Origin: an uncultured Alphaproteobacteria bacterium
GTDB taxonomy: Bacteria > Pseudomonadota > Alphaproteobacteria > Rs-D84
Direction of reading: 5' to 3'
NCBI GenBank assembly: GCA_905233975.1
Contig: CAJOGD010000006.1
Coordinates: 1 to 64,000, forward strand
Length of the DNA: 64,000 bases
Shown here: positions 30,007 through 38,874 of the stretch, one piece after another
Layout: each line of letters begins with the position of its first letter
How positions within the stretch are numbered: the stretch's first letter is position 1
The notes under the pieces: model-generated
What the model saw: the letters and a program-made list of their open reading frames with translations, nothing else
Database searches by the model: none
Told to the model about the DNA's origin: nothing
Translations under genes and position numbers: made by a program

Positions 30007-30660
30007 ATGAAGCCAAAGGCAAGTGTCGTTGCACAAAAACTTTTGAACCTGTACCGCCAGGCGCACGTTATTGTTGGCGGCTGGTCGGCGGTTAATCGTG
30101 TTTTTGTTGATGAAGCCACCGATGATGTTTTGCATGAATTAAAGGATTTGCCGACCGGTAAAATGTTGGCCGAACATATTGCCAACCTGCGATCGGGGGC
30201 AACACCTATGGATTCTATCGCGCACGAATTATTGCCATATGGGGGGCTTATGGCCGAATCTTTGGCAACGGCAAGCATTGATGAATCCGAATTACAACAG
30301 TTAATTGCCGCCGTCGATGCGTTTAGCCCAGATTCTGATGGATTAAAGAATTTTATGGATACGGCAATAATAAAAAAATTCGGGGACGATTGGATTACAA
30401 TGGCGCAAAACGCATTGATGGCAAGCCCCGATGCACTGCGGAAATTTGATGATATTGTTCGTATTTCTACGGCATATCGTTTGTGGGATGAAGCAAATGC
30501 GATACTGGCCGCCCCGGCCACAGATCGCGTTCGTGCCCATCTACAGGTGGATATGCCGGAATACGAAACATACCTGCCGATGTTTGGTGACGAAGGCAAA
30601 GAGTTGTTGCATCGTTTGCATGGGTTAACAAGTTCTATGCCATCGCACGATGCGGCTTAG
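30007..30660 (+). CDS. Hypothetical protein downstream of the regulator
   Basis: 217 aa ORF, SD AGGAGGGGG, convergent 4-bp stop overlap with the terminase N-half. Confidence 0.7.
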   Translation: MKPKASVVAQKLLNLYRQAHVIVGGWSAVNRVFVDEATDDVLHELKDLPTGKMLAEHIANLRSGATPMDSIAHELLPYGGLMAESLATASIDESELQQLIAAVDAFSPDSDGLKNFMDTAIIKKFGDDWITMAQNALMASPDALRKFDDIVRISTAYRLWDEANAILAAPATDRVRAHLQVDMPEYETYLPMFGDEGKELLHRLHGLTSSMPSHDAA

Positions 30661-31250
30661 GCCGTTTTGTATATCGTGTCCAATGTATGCGGGGTACCGA
30701 TATATATCATCGTGCCGTTTGGTGATAGTATAAAATCAAGTTCCCTTAATCTTTCCCGCAAAATTTGCCTCTTCTTGATTGTATTAGATGTGTTTGGCAC
30801 CTCTACATCATCGCATATTATTAAATCCGCACGCATTCCGGTTATGTTTCCATATATGCCCTGGCATACAACTGATGGTTCGCGAATCCCAAGTGGTCTA
30901 TTTATGGTAATTTTGTTTTCCGCCCATTCACGTTTATTCTTTGGAATCATTCCGGCACACCATGGATGATTTTCAAGAATATGACGTATATGCATAACCA
31001 TTCTTGTTGCCAAATGTGTTTCCGCAGATAAAATCAGAATACGCGTTTCTGGGCGCAAAAACAAAACACATGCGGCAAAAATTCCAACAATCGTTGATTT
31101 CCCCGAATGCCGGAACGCCATAAGCAGACCACGATGCGAATCGCCGTTTATTACATCAACAAGGAAATTCGTCATTTGATAGTGATGCAACGGCGTTTTA
31201 TACCCCAACACATTGTTCCAAGCCTCTAAAAATTCGTTATACTGATTCAT
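30657..31250 (-). CDS. Large terminase, N-terminal ATPase half
   Basis: AFRHSGKS Walker A, ADLIICDDVE Walker B, IYIGTPH coupling motif; ends before the nuclease domain. Confidence 0.85.
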   Translation of the reverse strand: MNQYNEFLEAWNNVLGYKTPLHHYQMTNFLVDVINGDSHRGLLMAFRHSGKSTIVGIFAACVLFLRPETRILILSAETHLATRMVMHIRHILENHPWCAGMIPKNKREWAENKITINRPLGIREPSVVCQGIYGNITGMRADLIICDDVEVPNTSNTIKKRQILRERLRELDFILSPNGTMIYIGTPHTLDTIYKTA

Positions 31251-31258
31251 TGTATAAA

Positions 31259-31693
31259 TTAAATTAATTTATCAAGGTGTTCCAAAATCGATGTCAGCAT
31301 ATTTTTTTTCTTGGTTGTGATACCCGCCAATTTATTTAGGTTCGCACGTTTTTTGTTTTCATACGGTGTTTCGGTTTCGTCCTTTATACGCGCCAACACG
31401 TTTTTTTCGGTAAGTCCATTATTCGACATACCCGACGCCCCATATTTTGCACGTTGCGCCCCCAGAACTTTCTTTACAATATTGCGCTTTTCTGCATCAT
31501 CTGCGGCAATTTCCGCGATGATTTTGTTTTTATTTTTTTCGGCGGTATTTTTATTTTCTTGATAGTTTAAAATATCCGTCACATCTGAAAGAATTTGTCC
31601 CATTTTATACTCCATTTTTAAATTTGATATCTTCCGTATGTCGTCACCGATAAGATTTTCAGTGGCAAACTGTCTGTTGTTGAAATTGTCCAT
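31259..31693 (-). CDS. Phage structural/internal small protein
   Basis: 144 aa within virion cluster. Confidence 0.55.
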   Translation of the reverse strand: MDNFNNRQFATENLIGDDIRKISNLKMEYKMGQILSDVTDILNYQENKNTAEKNKNKIIAEIAADDAEKRNIVKKVLGAQRAKYGASGMSNNGLTEKNVLARIKDETETPYENKKRANLNKLAGITTKKKNMLTSILEHLDKLI

Positions 31694-33324
31694 GGTGCGT
31701 CTATTAAATCCGCACTTGTGCCAAGAACATTGACCGACACATCACCGTCAAAGCCATCGGAATCATCAGAATAAATATCATTAGGTAAAACCCCGCGTTC
31801 GTCATTTATAAATAATGTTTTGGTATTATAAACACGCACAGTTATTTTCGTAATCCTGATGTATTTTGCATTATGCCCCGATGTTAAAAGCGGCATTCCC
31901 TTTGCTGTTGCGGTATATGCATAATTTGTGGCATCAACAAATTCCGAATCATCGAAATATTCAAGGAAAAAGTCATCGCCACGTTTAACCACAACAAATG
32001 TTTTTCCATCACATACGGCCACAGATTTAAATTCGCCATTTGTGGTATAACGTCCCCACGCTGATATTCCTTGGGCCACATCATAGTTCAAAACAGCCAT
32101 ATTTCCCGCAGACATCACAACAAAAAGTTTTTTGGTGTTTTTGTTATATGCGATGTCAATCGGTTCGGTTATCAGGTGTTTTGATAAATCGCACAAATTA
32201 TTTGCGTTATAATTTTCGCCCATTTCATCAAGCCCAAGTTGGCGAATATCTGGTCCAACCTTGGAAACAAATATTGTTTTGCCTTCCATTTGTTGTGGCG
32301 GCAAATATTTATCTGCGATACTGCCCATAGAAGTGTGCATTTTTATATCCACAGATTCCGGCGTTAGTGGCTTATTCGAAACCGCCCATTCGCCTTCGGA
32401 CGTAAGTATTTGCAAATTGTCACTGCTGACCAATGTGCATACATGCTGTCTGCGATCAGATAACAGTGTAAAAAATATCGCCTCGTCATCTAAACCTGTT
32501 CCAAGGTTGAAATTTTTATGCTGGCCTACGTGCGACATCCATATTCCGCCCGGCCATGATTTGGCACCACCAAAGACAAGTCTATCTTGGTGAAATGTTA
32601 TTGCCGATGGCCAACCACGCCGCGGGCTAAATACGGCCTCTTGCCAATCTGACACCGGATCATTCGGCAAAGTATATGCGCCGTTGCATGTGGCGATTAC
32701 TTCGGTTGGACTTACATATGTATTAACCAACCAACTTTTGCCAATGGCAAATAAATGTCCCCCAACATTATCCGCGGTCCAAAAATTTTCATTGGTTGTA
32801 AAATGGACTTTACCGTCAGAATACGTAATGGTTATTGTTATGCCTTCGGAATCTTCGAATCGCATAAACGGTATTTCAACATTATGCGTATCCGATGAAA
32901 CGGAAAATGCGAAATACCTGATTTTAAACACACCGTTTTCATAATAAAAAATTCTTGGGGCATAATCTGGGTGCACAAATATCATCGTTCCGAATCGCTG
33001 GGCATACCGAATCTTGGGTATATCTGAACTGGTCCAAGGCGTTAACACATCTTGGACAAAGGTACCGTTTGAAAACACCCTGATGCGACCATTCATAATG
33101 GCCAATATATATTCTTCGGTTTCTGATACAGAAAAAGCGACCAGTCTTGCATTCGCCAGCAGTTGCGGCCCATTCTTTAATCCGGCCCTGCGAACAAGTC
33201 CGCCACCACTGCACACATCAAAATTTTCCATATATGCAAGTCCATGAATATTTTCATTTTCGACAAAATTTATTGAAACTTCACCGTCTGCGAAAGATTT
33301 CTGTGTTTTTATAAAATTCACCAT
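31618..33324 (-). CDS. Tail tubular protein B-like
   Basis: QKSFADGEVS...GGGLVRRAGLKNGPQ, FSPRRGWPSAITFHQDRLVFGG typical of podoviral nozzle/tail tube B proteins. Confidence 0.78.
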   Translation of the reverse strand: MVNFIKTQKSFADGEVSINFVENENIHGLAYMENFDVCSGGGLVRRAGLKNGPQLLANARLVAFSVSETEEYILAIMNGRIRVFSNGTFVQDVLTPWTSSDIPKIRYAQRFGTMIFVHPDYAPRIFYYENGVFKIRYFAFSVSSDTHNVEIPFMRFEDSEGITITITYSDGKVHFTTNENFWTADNVGGHLFAIGKSWLVNTYVSPTEVIATCNGAYTLPNDPVSDWQEAVFSPRRGWPSAITFHQDRLVFGGAKSWPGGIWMSHVGQHKNFNLGTGLDDEAIFFTLLSDRRQHVCTLVSSDNLQILTSEGEWAVSNKPLTPESVDIKMHTSMGSIADKYLPPQQMEGKTIFVSKVGPDIRQLGLDEMGENYNANNLCDLSKHLITEPIDIAYNKNTKKLFVVMSAGNMAVLNYDVAQGISAWGRYTTNGEFKSVAVCDGKTFVVVKRGDDFFLEYFDDSEFVDATNYAYTATAKGMPLLTSGHNAKYIRITKITVRVYNTKTLFINDERGVLPNDIYSDDSDGFDGDVSVNVLGTSADLIDAPWTISTTDSLPLKILSVTTYGRYQI

Positions 33325-33346
33325 TTTAAAATCTCCCTTGGCTGTG

Positions 33347-33868
33347 TTAGAAACGACTATCTATCAATGAAAAATTTTCTATTCCGGTATTCACAGATGT
33401 TGTGCTGTCTATGAATTTTGCAGTTTGTAATTCATTTTCATAAAGCGCCACCAGTGTTTTAAACACCGTTTGGTCAGAAATAAGTGGCATACAAAATTCC
33501 ACTGCAAGTTTTGTCGCAACCAGTGACGCAAAATAACTTGGGAATTCATTCGGTATTACGCGAACTATTGCGGTTATGGTTAATGTATCCGCACCTGACA
33601 CAATTTTATTTTCCATCAATCGACCGTTGGTTTTGATAACCCTTAACACATCAGATGGTATTACAAAGTCGCCGTTTCCATCGCGTGTCAACGTATATGT
33701 GCGACATGCAAAACGCCAAGGATGCATTGCCAACAATGTATCTATTACAAAGTCAACAAACGTCCGCCCAAGTTTTGCCGCCGCGGTATCATCTGACAAT
33801 GATTGAATTGGATTTTCACCCAATTTCAACAATGCCATTGAACACAAATCTATTTTCGTTAGCATCAT
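33347..33868 (-). CDS. Tail tubular protein A-like
   Basis: CSMALLKLGENPIQSLSDDTAAAK...HPWRFA. Confidence 0.8.
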   Translation of the reverse strand: MMLTKIDLCSMALLKLGENPIQSLSDDTAAAKLGRTFVDFVIDTLLAMHPWRFACRTYTLTRDGNGDFVIPSDVLRVIKTNGRLMENKIVSGADTLTITAIVRVIPNEFPSYFASLVATKLAVEFCMPLISDQTVFKTLVALYENELQTAKFIDSTTSVNTGIENFSLIDSRF

Positions 33869-33888
33869 TTTCCCCTTATTCTAAAAAA

Positions 33889-33925
33889 ATCACAGGGGGC
33901 GAAATATCCGCCCCCTTTTTTATAA
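33889..33925. terminator. Terminator in virion cluster
   Basis: GGGGGCGaaatatCCGCCCCC with flanking A/T runs. Confidence 0.7.
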
Positions 33926-33938
33926 ACAACAAACAATC

Positions 33939-34172
33939 TTAGTCTAATGCACCTGTGGTCACCACACCAGCATCACTAACAGCGATTTTCTTTATCGATG
34001 TTTTATCCGAAGCATTGATCATGATCATGTCGCCACTGTTCATCAAAGTTGCGACCGAATCAAAATAACCACTTGCTGTGATTGTCGCCAATGTTGCGCT
34101 TTCAACATAGTGCCACAGTGTGAAACCATTTGCGTATGCAATTACCGATAAATTTTTATTTTGAAAAGCCAT
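33939..34172 (-). CDS. Small phage structural protein
   Basis: MAFQNKNLSVIAYANGFTLWHYV..., next to capsid gene. Confidence 0.7.
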   Translation of the reverse strand: MAFQNKNLSVIAYANGFTLWHYVESATLATITASGYFDSVATLMNSGDMIMINASDKTSIKKIAVSDAGVVTTGALD

Positions 34173-34195
34173 TGTTTTCCCCTTGATTATTGATG

Positions 34196-35014
34196 TTATT
34201 CACCGCACTTAAGACGGACAATTCCCGTACCGTCAATCAAAACTGCGCCCTGGGACATGCTATTGCTAATAAAGTGCGCCGCACGTTCACCATGCCACGA
34301 AATATCAGTCTTGACTTCCTGACCGCACGCATGACCGATGCTTGATGCATGATAGATAAAGCAATCACGATGCGTTGACGAAGATAACGGCAATCCGTTA
34401 TGCATCAACCACGTAATACCAAGCCATCTTTTAACTTCGCCACCATTGATGAATGGCAAATCAGACCCAACATATTCCGCAGATGAAAATTCATCGATAC
34501 CAAGCAATTCATTCCATTGTTTCACACCAACAACGGCAAATCTGCGACCATCGTCGGGCACATCGTTTTCATTCAATTGTTCCAATGCACCAAGCACAAT
34601 GGTCTTGGTCAAACCGGTCGAATAATCACCGGAATTCTGGGTCGTTGCTGTCATGGCCGAAATGATCAATTCATCGGTTTTACGACCCAATGCATATGCA
34701 CCTGCCGCCGCAACAACACGACGTTCATCGATATTGACTTTCAATTCATCCAACGCATCAACCCAATCACCCGCATAGTAATCTTGCAAATTGCATTCAA
34801 CGGGTTCATGATTCAGATTCATAACCGGCACGATACCATGACGCGATTTCGTACTGGCGGTACCTTTACCAATTTTCTGAAATGTTGTAGATTTCCCAAC
34901 AACCCCAGATTTACTGCGGATTGTGGAACGCAACTTTGTTCCCATTTGTTGATACGCCAAATGGACATCAGCTTCGAATTGTTTCACAAATACTTGATCT
35001 ATGGAAACAGACAT
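34196..35014 (-). CDS. Major capsid protein
   Basis: FEADVHLAYQQMGTKLRSTIRSKSGVVGKSTTFQKIGKG; position between scaffold and tail genes. Confidence 0.8.
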   Translation of the reverse strand: MSVSIDQVFVKQFEADVHLAYQQMGTKLRSTIRSKSGVVGKSTTFQKIGKGTASTKSRHGIVPVMNLNHEPVECNLQDYYAGDWVDALDELKVNIDERRVVAAAGAYALGRKTDELIISAMTATTQNSGDYSTGLTKTIVLGALEQLNENDVPDDGRRFAVVGVKQWNELLGIDEFSSAEYVGSDLPFINGGEVKRWLGITWLMHNGLPLSSSTHRDCFIYHASSIGHACGQEVKTDISWHGERAAHFISNSMSQGAVLIDGTGIVRLKCGE

Positions 35015-35147
35015 TATTATTCCTTTTGTTAAATGTTATACATGGTAAAAAACTTTACCGAACCAAAAATTGTTTTCTGGTTATGCACGAATGCGCCAAA
35101 AGAACAAATTAAACGGGTCCAAACTAATGGATTATCCAATCAAAAAA

Positions 35148-35186
35148 ATTCAGTCAGACTGATCAAATCTGACTGAAAATTTTTAT
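35148..35186 (-). terminator. Rho-independent terminator
   Basis: TTCAGTCAGAtttgatcagTCTGACTGAATTTTTTT on minus strand. Confidence 0.8.
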
Positions 35187-35233
35187 AAACAAAAATGCCC
35201 GACATGCGGGCATTTTATAAGTTTAGCGAATTT

Positions 35234-35530
35234 TTATTTTTTCTTTGCACATGCTTTTTTTGCACATGGTTTTTTCGCAACAACTTTCTTTGCGACCGGT
35301 TTCTTTGCCGCAACTTTCTTCACCACTGGCTTTTTTGCCGCAGGTTTTTTTGCAACGACTTTCTTTGCAACCGGTTTTTTAGCCGCAACTTTTTTTACAA
35401 CTGGCTTTTTAACGGCCGGTTTCTTTGCAGCAGGTTTTGCCGCAGGTTTCTTTGCCGCCGGCTTTTTAGCAGCGACCGCTTTTTTTGCAGCAGGTTTTTT
35501 TGCCGCAGTTTTCAAGAATGTGAATGCCAT
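35234..35530 (-). CDS. Lys/Ala/Pro-rich histone H1-like protein inside the virion cluster
   Basis: AAKKPAAKKAVAAKKPAAKKPAAKP... low-complexity repeats; 98 aa. Confidence 0.8.
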   Translation of the reverse strand: MAFTFLKTAAKKPAAKKAVAAKKPAAKKPAAKPAAKKPAVKKPVVKKVAAKKPVAKKVVAKKPAAKKPVVKKVAAKKPVAKKVVAKKPCAKKACAKKK

Positions 35531-35648
35531 TCATCTCTCCTTTCTATTTTTTTGGATAGAACAAATTTCTTTTGTTCTTAATTGCATTTTATATTAAACA
35601 AAAAAATTAGTAAAGAAGAAAAGTAATTTTTTACAAAAAAAAATTACA

Positions 35649-36302
35649 TCATGAATATAATTTTTTAAAACCGTTTTCAATTTTACGTATATATTCTGCA
35701 TCGTGATCACGCCAATATTTTGGATCACGCATCATATTACGCAAATCAGAATCAGATAATTTTTCCGGGGCATTACCATCCGTTTCGACATGCGGTTCCA
35801 TTGATTGCATCATCTTATAAACGCCTTGGATTCCTTGGGGTGTAGAGCACAATTCGTTAAACGCATCGGCCGGCAAAAATCTTTCACCAAAAGATTTTAT
35901 TGCGACAAAAGCATCATGCATTTTTTCTTCGCCACCAAAAAAATTTTGCAATTCTGACATCGCTTTTGTTTCTTGTTGCATTGAAAAAATTTCTGAAATT
36001 ATCGGAGATAAAAATTCCTGTGCAATACCATAAATTTTTTCTACCTGGGAATTTGTTAAACCTATTTTATGAAATTCTTGACGCACATTTTCATTATCAA
36101 ACAGTTCACTATGCGGATATTCTTCTGGATTTTCCGGAACACCAATCGCCCGCATAAAGCGGCTTTTCGTCGCTTCATCAGATTTTTCATCGGGCACAGT
36201 TATCATTCCACCAATCTTCTTTTCAAGTTCATTATAAGATTTGATTAACGCATCGCTATTAAGTGTTCCATCTTCGTTTAAAAATTTTTCTGGTACTTTT
36301 TC
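35649..36302 (-). CDS. Capsid scaffold-like protein
   Basis: Acidic, starts MEKVPEKFLNEDGTLNSDALIKSYNELEKKIG; directly upstream in capsid order. Confidence 0.7.
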   Translation of the reverse strand, partial: EKVPEKFLNEDGTLNSDALIKSYNELEKKIGGMITVPDEKSDEATKSRFMRAIGVPENPEEYPHSELFDNENVRQEFHKIGLTNSQVEKIYGIAQEFLSPIISEIFSMQQETKAMSELQNFFGGEEKMHDAFVAIKSFGERFLPADAFNELCSTPQGIQGVYKMMQSMEPHVETDGNAPEKLSDSDLRNMMRDPKYWRDHDAEYIRKIENGFKKLYS

Positions 36303-36306
36303 CATT

Positions 36307-36507
36307 TTATTTTCCTTTTTGTTGATTTGTTTTTTGCAACATATAAATTCCGCCAATAGCAATAAATGCCTGAATTGTGGCGAACAAATCCGAATCGCCT
36401 ACAAGATATGCACATATCGCAGACAATATCCCACACGCGGTCATTATTTGTGTTCGCCGATTCGCAAAGAATCCACCATGTATGAATTTACTCATGATTA
36501 TCCCCAT
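36307..36507 (-). CDS. Holin-like small membrane protein
   Basis: 66 aa with hydrophobic segments next to an endolysin-like gene. Confidence 0.5.
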   Translation of the reverse strand: MGIIMSKFIHGGFFANRRTQIMTACGILSAICAYLVGDSDLFATIQAFIAIGGIYMLQKTNQQKGK

Positions 36508-36518
36508 ATAAAAAATTA

Positions 36519-36929
36519 TTAGGCATAAAACAAAAGTCCGTCTATGTCACATACGTATCCACGTGCAACCGCCCACGACGGTAAGATTTCTACACGATGA
36601 AACATTGTTGCGTGCCGACACATATCCGGCAAATTACCATGCAACATGGTTTGGGCCACACGCAAACACATTTGGAAGTCGCATCGTGATGTATCCACAG
36701 ACAAAAATTCGTGACGTGTTGATTCGGAATTTAACGATTCGAATCGATGTGCATCAGATATAACGTGTCTAATATTTTTTATATCGTGTTCGGCGGCGTT
36801 AAAAATCATTGACGTTAACGCCTCTACTACGCGCAAAGACTTTGCAAGCGTTTCGGCATATACGACACGTGCGACCATATATGCCAATGTCATATTTTCG
36901 CTTTGCGCTTCTATCAATTCCAACTGCAT
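36519..36929 (-). CDS. SleB-like cell-wall hydrolase (endolysin)
   Basis: MVARVVYAET...LHGNLPDMCRHATMFHR...PSWAVARG...IDGLLFY pattern. Confidence 0.7.
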   Translation of the reverse strand: MQLELIEAQSENMTLAYMVARVVYAETLAKSLRVVEALTSMIFNAAEHDIKNIRHVISDAHRFESLNSESTRHEFLSVDTSRCDFQMCLRVAQTMLHGNLPDMCRHATMFHRVEILPSWAVARGYVCDIDGLLFYA

Positions 36930-37088
36930 GATTTTCCCCATATAAAAAAAACCACGCGGATGCGTGGCATAAAAAAATCCATACCCGAAAGTATGAACCT
37001 ATAATATCTCCTGTTGATGTTCTATAGTGTATCACAAAAGCGGCACAAAGTCAAGGGTTTTATAAAAATGCGCGGTTTCCATAGGGGT

Positions 37089-37769
37089 TCACATGGTTAT
37101 TTCATCGCCATGAATTAATAAATATTCTGTTCCGCGTCGAACAACCAACGCACCCGAATCATTTATTCCTATCAATTCCACCATTTCGCCACGATATTTA
37201 ACCAGGCCATTTATACCAACCGCAAAAGACATCCACGCATTACGCACCGAATCGAATTCTGCCCTAATCCATTTGTCTAATTTTTTGGTTAATTGCGAAA
37301 AGAAATCCGATATATCCGCATTTGTGTATTTATCAGCCCGCGTTGTTTCATATTCTTGGACGGTCGGATTTGAATGTATGTTAATTCCGATTCCGATTAT
37401 AACGAATCGCCCCGCATATTCGATTAAAACGCCCGCAATTTTCTTGCCGGCCACCAGTATATCGTTCGGCCATTTTATGGAAGATTGCACACCGAAACAT
37501 TCAAGCGTTTCCGCAATAGCGACCGCCACCGCATACGAAAGTCGTGGATCACGTTCCGGTGAATTAAATATAAAACTTGCATACAAATTTCCATGATGCG
37601 AAACCCATTTGCGGCGATACCGTCCACGTCCGTCTGATTGCGCAAGGGCCACAATCACACTGTGGTCGCGCGCCTCACCTTTGGCAATAATATCGTATGC
37701 ATAATCTTGCGTACTTGATATTTTATCAAAAGAAAAAACTTTATATCCGGCCAAGTTTGAAAATCCCAT
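37089..37769 (-). CDS. birA: Biotin-protein ligase
   Basis: QSDGRGRYRRKWVSHHGNLYAS, IKWPNDILVAGKKIAGVLIE motifs. Confidence 0.93.
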   Translation of the reverse strand: MGFSNLAGYKVFSFDKISSTQDYAYDIIAKGEARDHSVIVALAQSDGRGRYRRKWVSHHGNLYASFIFNSPERDPRLSYAVAVAIAETLECFGVQSSIKWPNDILVAGKKIAGVLIEYAGRFVIIGIGINIHSNPTVQEYETTRADKYTNADISDFFSQLTKKLDKWIRAEFDSVRNAWMSFAVGINGLVKYRGEMVELIGINDSGALVVRRGTEYLLIHGDEITM

Positions 37770-38160
37770 CTGTGTTTTTGATAAAATCGCGTCCATATAA
37801 TTTGCGCAGCCCGTATATGGCGGTTTCCACACTGTGCGTTGTCGCGTCGGGAGAATACCCCAGTGCAACCTTTAGATCATTCGCCGACATGCCGCCGCTT
37901 TTATAAAGTAATGTAACAATTTGTGTCTGGGCGGGCGACAGCGAAACCGGTTTGTTGAATACATCAGATATTATTTTTTCACTATCCATTTCCGAAATTA
38001 TTATGGACTTTAATGCGGCCACAGGAATTGACGGTTCAACATGCAAATCATCAAAATTCACGTCACAAAGCAACGAATTTTCGGTCAATGTCGCACCCAG
38101 TTCACCCAACACGTGACGCCAAACCATATCCGATGTAAAAATCTTTATACCCGATAACAT
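37741..38160 (-). CDS. Winged-helix DNA-binding protein
   Basis: C-terminal LSPAQTQIVTLLYKSGGMSANDLKVALGYSP...HSVETAIYGLRKLYG. Confidence 0.65.
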   Translation of the reverse strand: MLSGIKIFTSDMVWRHVLGELGATLTENSLLCDVNFDDLHVEPSIPVAALKSIIISEMDSEKIISDVFNKPVSLSPAQTQIVTLLYKSGGMSANDLKVALGYSPDATTHSVETAIYGLRKLYGRDFIKNTDGIFKLGRI

Positions 38161-38261
38161 ATCCCAATGATAATACACAAAAAATCCAGTGTCTATAAAA
38201 AATGGACCGATGGCGCCAAGGCGCGCATCGGTTTTTGCCGTCCTTGGGACCGTATTCGCCA

Positions 38262-38510
38262 TCAACCGGCACGTTCGGGTCCGGGATTATCAATAAACTT
38301 GGTAAATTCCTGGATTGATGCGCCTGTGGACGACAAAATCTTTGAAATGCTGTTGGTAGATGGCCAACGTGGCTGGCCTTCCTTGGTCCAACGCTTGCTT
38401 TTATTAAACGTGGTGGGGTCCAAACCACTGCACCGGGCAAGGCCCGAACACGACATTCCATGTTCCATTGCGAATCGCTCTATGGCGCGCCAAACATCAT
38501 CATGTGTCAT
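38262..38510 (-). CDS. Truncated HTH regulator (S24-repressor-type N-terminus only)
   Basis: MTHDDVWRAIERFAMEHGMSCSGLARCSGLDPTTFNKSKRWTKEGQPRWPSTNSISKIL; no S24 domain before stop. Confidence 0.65.
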   Translation of the reverse strand: MTHDDVWRAIERFAMEHGMSCSGLARCSGLDPTTFNKSKRWTKEGQPRWPSTNSISKILSSTGASIQEFTKFIDNPGPERAG

Positions 38511-38661
38511 TATTTCTTCCCCTTTTCTATTAATTACATTGCGTATTTTATTACAAGCCTTTGGAACTCTCAACAAGCACGATTTCCTAGGATTTTCGGG
38601 GGTTTTACGGATTTTTTGGCACGTGCCAAAATTACCCAAAAAAATATTTTGACAAAAACAC

Positions 38662-38690
38662 TTGACAAATGATTTTCATTGTATTATATT
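38662..38690 (+). promoter_or_regulatory. Strong sigma70-type promoter for the candidate sRNA
   Basis: TTGACA-17 nt-TATATT. Confidence 0.8.
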
Positions 38691-38696
38691 TCGATT

Positions 38697-38874
38697 CGTC
38701 AGAGAGGCAACAATCCCTGACCGAGCATGAAAATGTTCGTGGGGCCCAGAGATTCCAGACTCCCTCCTACATTCTCTCTCCTCTGGACTCTGGACCCCAG
38801 CAAAGTTTAGACCTTTCCTTCCTTTCAAAGTCGCTCGAAGAATACCGCCGGCAACGGCGGTGTTTCTTTTATTT
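38697..38874 (+). ncRNA. Candidate small RNA with GNRA-capped hairpins, pyrimidine-rich anti-SD loop and terminator
   Basis: Hairpins 38698-38721, CGAGCAT-GAAA-ATGTTCG 38722-38739, 38740-38799 (loop CTCCCTCCTACATTCTCTCTCC), terminator ACCGCCG-GCAA-CGGCGGT 38844-38861 plus T-run. Confidence 0.75.

Noticed and set aside
26492-31250. Intein or self-splicing intron explanation for the split terminase
   Set aside because: Neither half shows intein splice motifs, the intervening block encodes complete opposite-strand genes, and no intron core was recognised.
35234-35530. Possible CRISPR-like periodic repeats
   Set aside because: Periodicity is codon-level repetition in a Lys/Ala-rich CDS; no constant repeats with unique spacers. 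No CRISPR array was seen anywhere in the window.
35195-35581. 128-aa Phe/Cys/Arg-rich ORF on plus strand
   Set aside because: Antisense shadow of the Lys/Ala-repeat gene; composition is a by-product of repeated codons.
38697-38874. 6S RNA, SRP RNA or tmRNA
   Set aside because: Multi-hairpin layout lacks the single long bulged rod of 6S, the SRP GGAAG...AGCAG tip, and any tmRNA-like acceptor; kept as an unassigned sRNA.
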